In this document: positions 15,214-20,891 of the stretch, piece by piece | How positions within the stretch are numbered: position 1 is the first letter of the stretch | Layout of the letters: each line of letters starts with the position of its first letter | Source: Marisimplicoccus sp964437815 | GTDB taxonomy: Bacteria > Bacteroidota > Bacteroidia > Flavobacteriales > Flavobacteriaceae | DNA length: 20,891 nt | Reading direction: 5' to 3' | Assembly: GCA_964437815.1 (NCBI GenBank) | Contig: CAYTIE010000020.1 | Location: forward strand, 1 to 20,891 | The notes under the pieces: model-generated | Told to the model about the DNA's origin: nothing | What the model saw: only the letters and a program-made list of their open reading frames with translations | Databases searched by the model: none | Program-made: the position numbers and the translations under genes

Positions 15214-17074
15214 TTTTATTACCTTTTGATTCAACAATATCAAGTTCTACCTTTAAATTATCAATTATAAACTGTTGTCTATCTGGAGTATTTTTACCCA
15301 TATAAAACGATAGTAATTTATCAATGGTTGTCGAATAGTCAGCTATAACCGGATCCAGTCTAATATTTTTACCAATAAAGTTTTTAAACTCATCAGGTGA
15401 AATTTCCCCTAAACCTTTAAATCTAGTAATCTCATAATTAATTTTTGAGCTATTAATTATATCATTTTTCTCTTCTTCACTATAACAATAATATGTGTTT
15501 TGCTTATCCCTAACCCTATATATTGGTGTTTGGAGTATATATAAATGTCCACTTTTAATTAATTCAGGAAAAAACTGTAAAAAGAAAGTTATTATTAATA
15601 ACCTAATATGCATGCCATCAACATCTGCATCAGTAGCAATGACAATATTATTATATCTTAAGTCTTCAATACTATCTTCTATATTAAGTGCAGATTGAAG
15701 CAAATTTAATTCCTCATTTTCGTACACGATTTTCTTTGACATACCATAGCTATTCAGAGGTTTACCTTTTAAACTAAATACAGCTTGAGTATTAACATCT
15801 CTAGACTTTGTTATAGACCCACTTGCTGAATCACCCTCAGTGATAAAAATTGTTGATTCAAGTCTTCTTGACTTTTTTAAATCATTTAGATGGACTCTAC
15901 AATCTCTAAGTTTTTTATTATGAATATTTGCCTTTTTCGCCCTCTCTTTTGCTAATTTTCTAATACCCGAAAGTTCTTTTCTCTCTTTTTCTGCATCAAT
16001 TATTTTATTCTGAATTGCCTCAGCTACATCTTGATTCTTATGCAAATAGTCATCTAGGTTCTTTTTAACAAATTCATTAATAAAAACTCTTACAGATTTC
16101 ATTCCCTTGCCCATATCTGTTGAACCTAATTTTGTTTTAGTTTGAGATTCAAAAATAGGCTCCATTACTTTTATACTAATTGCTGATATTATTGATTTTC
16201 TTATATCTGATGACTCATAATTTTTACCATAAAATTCTCTTATTGTCTTAACAATAGCCTCTCTAAATGCAGATTGATGAGTACCACCTTGAACAGTATA
16301 TTGACCGTTAACAAAAGAGTAGTATTCTTCACTATATTGAGTTCTGCTGTGAGTAATAGCAACTTCTATATCTTTTCCATTTAAATGAATTATAGGATAT
16401 AAAAAGTCATTTATGTTTGTTTGATCCTCTAGAAGATCTTTTAACCCATTATCTGAGAAAAACTTTTTATCATTAACAACAATAGTAAGTCCCGGATTAA
16501 GAAAAACATAATATCTAATCATTTTTTCAACATGCTCCATCCTATACTTGTAATTTTTAAAAATAGATTCATCTGGAGCAAAAAGAACATATGTTCCATT
16601 TTTCTCATCACTTGGGTCAAGATTTTCATTTTTTAAAATCCCTAATTCAAATTCCGCAATTTTAGTTTTTCCTTCTCTGGTTGATGAGACGTTAAATTTT
16701 GATGACAAAGCATTAACAGCCTTTGTTCCAACTCCATTAAGACCAACGGATTTTTTAAATGCTTTTGTATCATATTTCCCACCCGTATTCATCTTGGATA
16801 CAACCTCGACCAATTTTCCTAAAGGAATTCCTCTTCCATAGTCTCTAACTGAAACATAATCATTCTTAATTATTATATCTATAACCTTTCCTTCTCCCAT
16901 AACAAACTCATCAATACAGTTGTCTATGACCTCTTTAAGTAACACATAAATTCCATCATCAGGAGAAGATCCATCGCCCGACTTTCCGATATACATTCCT
17001 GGCCTAAGCCTTATATGCTCTCTCCAATCAAGAGATTTAATATTTTCTTCGGTGTAGTTTGAAGTTTCTGGCAT
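15206..17074 (-). CDS. parE: DNA topoisomerase IV subunit B
   Basis: The ATPase subunit of topoisomerase IV. The 622-residue protein has the GHKL ATPase (about 10-225) with Glu48 as catalytic base and Asn52 for magnesium (KEVIDNCIDE), RDYGRGIP (77-84) and GLNGVGTKAVNALS (111-124). A transducer domain comes next, with the lysine loop QTKTKLGS (311-318). The TOPRIM domain follows, with ITEGDSASGSI (Glu413) and TDADVDGMHIR (Asp482, 484, 486). The C-terminus FYMGKNTPDRQQFIIDNL is the conserved end of GyrB/ParE. No insert of the kind found in many GyrB proteins is seen. It starts 15 bases after ychF and runs into parC with an eight-base overlap, so the two subunits are made together. Confidence 0.95.
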   Translation of the reverse strand: MPETSNYTEENIKSLDWREHIRLRPGMYIGKSGDGSSPDDGIYVLLKEVIDNCIDEFVMGEGKVIDIIIKNDYVSVRDYGRGIPLGKLVEVVSKMNTGGKYDTKAFKKSVGLNGVGTKAVNALSSKFNVSSTREGKTKIAEFELGILKNENLDPSDEKNGTYVLFAPDESIFKNYKYRMEHVEKMIRYYVFLNPGLTIVVNDKKFFSDNGLKDLLEDQTNINDFLYPIIHLNGKDIEVAITHSRTQYSEEYYSFVNGQYTVQGGTHQSAFREAIVKTIREFYGKNYESSDIRKSIISAISIKVMEPIFESQTKTKLGSTDMGKGMKSVRVFINEFVKKNLDDYLHKNQDVAEAIQNKIIDAEKERKELSGIRKLAKERAKKANIHNKKLRDCRVHLNDLKKSRRLESTIFITEGDSASGSITKSRDVNTQAVFSLKGKPLNSYGMSKKIVYENEELNLLQSALNIEDSIEDLRYNNIVIATDADVDGMHIRLLIITFFLQFFPELIKSGHLYILQTPIYRVRDKQNTYYCYSEEEKNDIINSSKINYEITRFKGLGEISPDEFKNFIGKNIRLDPVIADYSTTIDKLLSFYMGKNTPDRQQFIIDNLKVELDIVESKGNKNE

Positions 17075-17089
17075 TATTTTATAAATATA

Positions 17090-18181
17090 CTAAATGTTAA
17101 ATCTAAAGTAAATAACATCTCCATCTTCTACGAGATAATCCTTTCCTTCTAGCCTCATTTTCCCAGCTTCTTTTGCTTTTATTTCTGATCCATTATCTAT
17201 GTAATCATTATAAGATATAACTTCTGAGCAAATAAATCCTTTCTGAAAATCAGAGTGAATTTGACCAGCAGCATCATATGCATTTTGACCAATTCCCACT
17301 GTCCATGCTCTAACTTCTTTTTTACCTGCAGTAAAAAATGTATGAAGATTGAGTAGTTTATAAGTAGATCTAATCAGTTTACTAGACCCCGGTTCGTTCA
17401 AGCCTATATCTTCTAAAAAGATTTTCTTTTCATCAGAAGAATCTAATTCATTTATTTCTGATTCTATTTTTGCAGATATTACAACAACCTCCGCATTTTC
17501 ATTAGCAGCAAATTGTTTAACCTTTTTTACATATTCATTATCATCCAATAAGTCATTATCACTAACATTACAAACGTATAAGATAGGTTTAAATGTAATT
17601 AATTCTAAAGGCTTAATATAGGTCAAATAATCATCAACGTTAAAATCACTTCTATTTATAACAGAATTTTCTAAATTATTTTTAATTTTTTCTAGAACCA
17701 CTATCTCTTTTTTAGAATTTTCATTTCCTGATCTTAAAGTCTTTGTTAATTTTTCTAGACGCTTATTAACTATTTCTAAATCTTTTAACTGCAATTCATA
17801 TTGGACTATTTCTTTATCTTTAACTGGATCAACCCTTCCATCAACATGAGTAATATTTGGATCATCAAAACATCTTAAAACATGAAGTATAGCATCTGTC
17901 TCTCTTATATTTGAAAGAAATTTATTTCCTAATCCTTCCCCTTTACTAGCACCTTTGACTAAACCTGCAATATCAACTATTTTAACAGTAGTTGGGATTA
18001 ATTTCTCAGGCTTAACTATTTCATTTAATTGATCAAGTCTTATGTCGGGAACATTGATTATACTAATATTTGGGTCAATAGTACAAAAAGGAAAGTTTTC
18101 ACTTTGAGCTTTATTATCAGATAAACAATTAAATAAGGTTGATTTACCAACATTAGGTAGTCCTACGATTCCAGCTTTCAT
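17090..18181 (-). CDS. ychF: redox-linked ribosome-binding ATPase YchF
   Basis: YchF/Ola1 is a universally conserved P-loop NTPase of the Obg group that prefers ATP, binds the ribosome and has been linked to oxidative stress. The 363-residue length is normal. Visible are the P loop GLPNVGKSTLFN (about 7-18), FPFCTIDPN, the DIAGLVKGASKGEGLGNKFL switch region, the degenerate fourth motif NVSDND (replacing NKxD, as is usual for this family), a coiled-coil insert rich in K/E/L (about 125-170), and the C-terminal TGS domain with FFTAGKKEVRAWTVGIGQNAYDAAGQIHSDF. It is four bases after fdx and 15 before parE. Confidence 0.96.
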   Translation of the reverse strand: MKAGIVGLPNVGKSTLFNCLSDNKAQSENFPFCTIDPNISIINVPDIRLDQLNEIVKPEKLIPTTVKIVDIAGLVKGASKGEGLGNKFLSNIRETDAILHVLRCFDDPNITHVDGRVDPVKDKEIVQYELQLKDLEIVNKRLEKLTKTLRSGNENSKKEIVVLEKIKNNLENSVINRSDFNVDDYLTYIKPLELITFKPILYVCNVSDNDLLDDNEYVKKVKQFAANENAEVVVISAKIESEINELDSSDEKKIFLEDIGLNEPGSSKLIRSTYKLLNLHTFFTAGKKEVRAWTVGIGQNAYDAAGQIHSDFQKGFICSEVISYNDYIDNGSEIKAKEAGKMRLEGKDYLVEDGDVIYFRFNI

Positions 18182-18185
18182 TTAA

Positions 18186-18533
18186 CTAATCATGCATGAA
18201 TTTTTGTTTGGCCAAAAGCTCATCCTCTGACTCTATATTATTTTGATCCGGAACACAACAATCAACAGGACATACTGCTGCACACTGCGGCTCTTCATGA
18301 AACCCTTTACATTCTGTGCACTTATCCGGAACAATAAAAAAAACTTCATCAGATATAGGATCATTCTCTTTATCTGAGTCGACTTTATTGCCATTTGGTA
18401 GAACAATACTTCCTGACAGACTAGTTCCCTTTTCATAAGTCCATTTATCTAAACCTTCATATATAGCATTATTTGGACATTCCGGTTCACATGCCCCACA
18501 ATTAATACATTCATCTGTTATTATAATAGCCAA
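18186..18533 (-). CDS. fdx: 4Fe-4S dicluster ferredoxin, TTG start
   Basis: The 115-residue electron carrier has two 4Fe-4S motifs. The first is CINCGACEPECP (Cys9, 12, 15 and 19). The second is CTECKGFHEEPQCAAVCP, with a long loop between its cysteines as in Allochromatium-type ferredoxins. The segment in between (about 30-68) is an insert common in Bacteroidota forms. The N-terminus MAIIITDECINC is highly conserved and must begin at TTG (18533-18531), since an in-frame TAA directly precedes it and no ATG is available. The C-terminus ends with a short charged helix. First gene of fdx-ychF-parE-parC; a TACTTTTG -7 element is upstream. Its partner enzyme is not visible. Confidence 0.88.
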   Translation of the reverse strand: MAIIITDECINCGACEPECPNNAIYEGLDKWTYEKGTSLSGSIVLPNGNKVDSDKENDPISDEVFFIVPDKCTECKGFHEEPQCAAVCPVDCCVPDQNNIESEDELLAKQKFMHD

Positions 18534-18550
18534 TTATCAATATTAAAATG

Positions 18551-18558
18551 CAAAAGTA
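18551..18558 (-). promoter_or_regulatory. -7 promoter element (TACTTTTG) of the fdx-ychF-parE-parC operon
   Basis: The minus strand reads TACTTTTG, a full match to TAnnTTTG, 17 bases upstream of the fdx TTG start, which would give a leader of about 12-14 bases. No -33 TTG at normal spacing was seen. It lies in the 120-base divergent gap with serC. Confidence 0.45.
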
Positions 18559-18635
18559 ATATCAAATATTTAATCTTTGTTAACAATTTATCCATAAAAT
18601 AGAATTTAGTGCAATGAAAATTGTTTGTAACTTTA

Positions 18636-18643
18636 GATATTTG
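18636..18643 (+). promoter_or_regulatory. possible -7 element of serC
   Basis: GATATTTG differs from TAnnTTTG only at the first base and ends ten bases before the serC ATG. It has no convincing -33 partner. Weak call based on position. Confidence 0.3.
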
Positions 18644-18653
18644 CACAATAATT

Positions 18654-19730
18654 ATGAGCCAGAAAATTCACAACTTTAATGCTGGACCCTCTACCCTTCC
18701 TAATGAAATTTTTAAAAAGACATCTAATGCAATCCTTGATCTTAATGAATCTGGATTATCAATACTTGAAATTTCGCATAGAAGTAATGAGTTCAAAGAT
18801 ATTTTAAGGGAAGCTAGAGAATTGGTTCTAGATATTGCTCAGCTTGATTCTAAGGAATATTCAAGTCTTTTTCTCCAAGGTGGTGCAAGTACACAATTTT
18901 TAATGGCTGCTTATAATTTCCTTAATAACAATGCTGGTTACATAACCACTGGCAGCTGGTCAACGAAAGCTATGCAAGAAGCAAAACTTTTTGGAAATGT
19001 TATTGAAATAGCCTCCTCTAAAGACAAGAATTTTAATTATATACCTAAAAATTATAATATTCAAGATAATCTTGATTATATACACTTAACAACAAATAAT
19101 ACGATTTATGGGACTCAATTCAGGTATATACCAGATTTTAATGAACCATTAATAGCTGATATGAGTTCAGATATATTCTCCAGAGATATAGATTATTCAG
19201 TTTTTGATTTATTTTATGCTGGAGCACAAAAAAATCTTGGACCAGCAGGTACTACTATAGTTGTTATTAAAAAGGAAATCCTTGAAAGAGTAAAAAGAGA
19301 AATTCCTTCTATGCTAAATTATAAAGTTCATATAGATAAAGAAAGCTCGTTTAATACTCCACCTGTTTTGTCAATATATGCATGTTTACTTAATTTGAGG
19401 GAAATTAAGATTAGTGGTATAAAAAATATTGAATTAAAAAATAATGATAAAGCAAATGCTCTATATGATGAGATTGATCGCAATCCATACTTTACTGGAT
19501 TTGCAGAAAATGAAGATAGAAGTAAAATGAATGTTACATTTAATTTAGTAGACAATAATCATTCTGAAATGTTTAATAAAATATGTAAAGAGAATGGACT
19601 AATTGGTATTAATGGCCACAGGTCTGTTGGTGGCTATAGGGCTTCTCTATATAATGCTCTTAATATAGAAAGCGTAAAAGTTTTGATAAATTGTATGAAA
19701 GAAGCAGAATCTTTAATCAATAAAAAATGA
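18654..19730 (+). CDS. serC: phosphoserine aminotransferase
   Basis: SerC makes 3-phosphoserine from 3-phosphohydroxypyruvate and glutamate, the second step of serine synthesis; it needs pyridoxal phosphate. The 358-residue length is usual. It opens with KIHNFNAGPSTLP, has ISHRSNEF, SLFLQGGASTQF (phosphate contacts), TTNNTIYGTQF, the cofactor Lys193 in YAGAQKNLGPAG, and GHRSVGGYRASLYNAL near the end. The frame stays open upstream to a TTG at 18621, but the ATG at 18654 gives the family N-terminus. Its stop overlaps the serA ATG (ATGA), placing consecutive pathway steps in one operon. Confidence 0.95.
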   Translation: MSQKIHNFNAGPSTLPNEIFKKTSNAILDLNESGLSILEISHRSNEFKDILREARELVLDIAQLDSKEYSSLFLQGGASTQFLMAAYNFLNNNAGYITTGSWSTKAMQEAKLFGNVIEIASSKDKNFNYIPKNYNIQDNLDYIHLTTNNTIYGTQFRYIPDFNEPLIADMSSDIFSRDIDYSVFDLFYAGAQKNLGPAGTTIVVIKKEILERVKREIPSMLNYKVHIDKESSFNTPPVLSIYACLLNLREIKISGIKNIELKNNDKANALYDEIDRNPYFTGFAENEDRSKMNVTFNLVDNNHSEMFNKICKENGLIGINGHRSVGGYRASLYNALNIESVKVLINCMKEAESLINKK

Positions 19731-20677
19731 AAATATTAGCAAATGATGGGATATCAAAATCTGGGATAGGTTTATTAGAAAAGAATGGTTTTGAAGTTGA
19801 TGTTACTAAAGTGGCACAGGAACAATTAACTAACTACATCAATGATAATAATATTACAGTGCTATTAGTGAGGAGCGCTACACAGGTAAAAAAAGATGTT
19901 ATTGATGCTTGTAAAGGATTAAGGATTATTGGAAGAGGTGGTGTCGGAATGGATAATATAGATGTAGATTATGCCAAATCAAAAGGAATAGAAGTAGTAA
20001 ATACACCTGCTGCATCCTCTAAATCTGTTGCAGAATTGGTTTTCTCTCATTTATTTGGCTGTGTTAGATTTATTCATAATTCGAATAGAGATATGCCTTT
20101 AGAAGGAGATACTCGATTTAAAGACTTAAAAAAATCTTGTGCAGGCGGAATTGAACTTAATGGAAAAACACTTGGCATCATAGGATTTGGAAGAATTGGA
20201 CAAGAAGTTGCGAAAATAGCAATTGGAATAGGAATGAAAGTATTATTCTATGATAAGTTTATCAATGAAAAAGAAATTGAAATAATATATTTTGACAATC
20301 AAAAATTGAATTTTAAACTAAATTCAACTAAAATGGATGTATTATTAAAAAATTCAGATTTTATAACTCTTCACATACCTGCAACAAATAAGTATATAAT
20401 TGATAAGAAAGAAATAAGTCTAATGAAAAGTGGATCGGGAATTATTAACCTTGCTAGAGGAGGAGTTATTAACGAGGAGGAATTACTTAAAGCTTTGGAT
20501 TCAGACAAACTATCATTTGCAGCTATTGACACTTTTGAAAATGAACCCAAACCAAAAATTAAAATATTGATGAACTCAAAAATATCATTATCACCTCATA
20601 TAGGTGCTGCTACACTTGAAGCCCAAGATAGAATTGGTATTGAATTAGCTCATAAAATAATAGAAATATTAAAATGA
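19727..20677 (+). CDS. serA: D-3-phosphoglycerate dehydrogenase, short form without ACT domain
   Basis: This NAD-dependent enzyme converts 3-phosphoglycerate to 3-phosphohydroxypyruvate, the substrate of SerC. The 316-residue protein has the two-domain 2-hydroxyacid dehydrogenase fold: GRGGVGMDNIDV (69-80), the NAD loop GFGRIGQE (153-160), and the catalytic Arg244 (NLARGGVIN), Glu273 (FENEP) and His291 (SPHIGAAT). It ends just after the catalytic domain. There is therefore no ACT domain of the type that gives serine feedback inhibition in E. coli SerA. Assignment to phosphoglycerate rather than another 2-hydroxyacid rests on the ATGA overlap with serC. The stop overlaps the next ATG likewise. 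Confidence 0.9.
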   Translation: MKILANDGISKSGIGLLEKNGFEVDVTKVAQEQLTNYINDNNITVLLVRSATQVKKDVIDACKGLRIIGRGGVGMDNIDVDYAKSKGIEVVNTPAASSKSVAELVFSHLFGCVRFIHNSNRDMPLEGDTRFKDLKKSCAGGIELNGKTLGIIGFGRIGQEVAKIAIGIGMKVLFYDKFINEKEIEIIYFDNQKLNFKLNSTKMDVLLKNSDFITLHIPATNKYIIDKKEISLMKSGSGIINLARGGVINEEELLKALDSDKLSFAAIDTFENEPKPKIKILMNSKISLSPHIGAATLEAQDRIGIELAHKIIEILK

Positions 20678-20891
20678 AGAAATTAAAGGAAAAATGGGGA
20701 ATAACCTCAAATTTTCAACTATTTATAATCTGTGTTGTTTTTGCTATAACTGGATCAGTAAGTACTATTGTTTCTGGACCAGTAATTGATTATCTATTTG
20801 AAAATCTTGATATAAATAAGTTTTTAAAATTTCTTCTTCAGTTAATTATTATAATGCCTATATATCAGGTTCTTTTACTTTTTTTTGGATT
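20674..20891 (+). CDS. DUF6787-like membrane protein, 3' end beyond the window
   Basis: The ATG at 20674 overlaps the serA stop (ATGA), and the frame is open to the window end (72 residues). It begins MKKLKEKWGITSNFQLFIIC. A first membrane helix (about 15-37) and a second starting near 50 (FLKFLLQLIIIMPIYQVLLLFF) are separated by a segment with SGPVIDYLFENLDI. The opening KxKWGI.SN.QL is one I associate with small two-helix proteins now called DUF6787, often next to serA in flavobacteria. Function unknown; it appears to be third in the serC-serA operon. Confidence 0.75.
   Translation, partial: MKKLKEKWGITSNFQLFIICVVFAITGSVSTIVSGPVIDYLFENLDINKFLKFLLQLIIIMPIYQVLLLFFG

Noticed and set aside
18233..18436. 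67-residue ORF overlapping the ferredoxin gene in another frame.
   Set aside because: The ferredoxin frame keeps all cluster cysteines; this is a frame shadow.
18586..18596. TTATCCATA resembling a DnaA box.
   Set aside because: A single site with one mismatch, no cluster and no origin-associated genes; expected by chance at this base composition.
1..20891. Search for mobile elements, CRISPR arrays, toxin-antitoxin pairs, defence genes, tRNA and rRNA.
   Set aside because: No transposase, integrase, regular repeat array or structured RNA gene was seen. The XRE gene has no toxin-like partner: the next gene encodes a lipoprotein.

Overview
The window is an AT-rich, gene-dense stretch of chromosome from a member of the Bacteroidota, most likely a marine-type Flavobacteriia with a compact genome. 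Four things point there. The lipid A, acyl-carrier and topoisomerase IV genes have flavobacterial forms, such as the LpxC-FabZ fusion and the ParE/ParC pair. The lipoproteins follow Bacteroidota patterns. Shine-Dalgarno sites are absent. Several TAnnTTTG -7 promoter elements, typical of Bacteroidota sigma, sit just upstream of genes. I cannot name a genus.

Layout. 1-234 (+) is the 3' end of an unidentified gene. 240-680 (-) is a YbjQ-family protein followed directly by a 41-residue one-helix membrane protein. 746-2326 (-) is a predicted surface lipoprotein with an InlB-type repeat and six FG-GAP/VCBS-like calcium-loop motifs; it lacks a normal start codon. 2401-8644 (-) looks like one long operon: lpxD, lpxC-fabZ, lpxA, efp, sucD, fabG, prohibitin-like. 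It joins lipid A synthesis, fatty acid elongation, EF-P and a TCA-cycle subunit; sucD has a frameshift at an A7 tract. 8695-9452 (+) is tsaE and a small membrane-anchored protein. 9449-10579 (-) is proline dehydrogenase, divergent from aroB (10627-11655, +). 11652-12173 (-) is an Lrp/AsnC regulator, divergent from an XRE regulator (12374-12763, +). The XRE gene is followed by a small lipoprotein gene. 13135-18533 (-) is fdx, ychF, parE, parC. 18654-20891 (+) is serC, serA and the start of a DUF6787-like membrane protein.

How it fits together. Nearly everything is core housekeeping: outer-membrane lipid A (lpxA/C/D), fatty acid synthesis (fabG, fabZ), serine synthesis (serC, serA), the shikimate pathway (aroB), proline catabolism, tRNA t6A modification (tsaE), translation (efp, ychF) and chromosome decatenation (parC/parE). 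Genes are packed tightly, with ATGA overlaps, 0-4 nt gaps, and three convergent pairs that overlap by exactly four bases sharing a TTAA stop palindrome.

I found no mobile element, CRISPR array, defence locus, tRNA or rRNA, and no convincing undescribed multi-gene system. The observations most worth checking are the sucD frameshift, the missing ATG of the FG-GAP lipoprotein, the twin operator-like palindromes between the two regulators, and the TTAA convergent overlaps.
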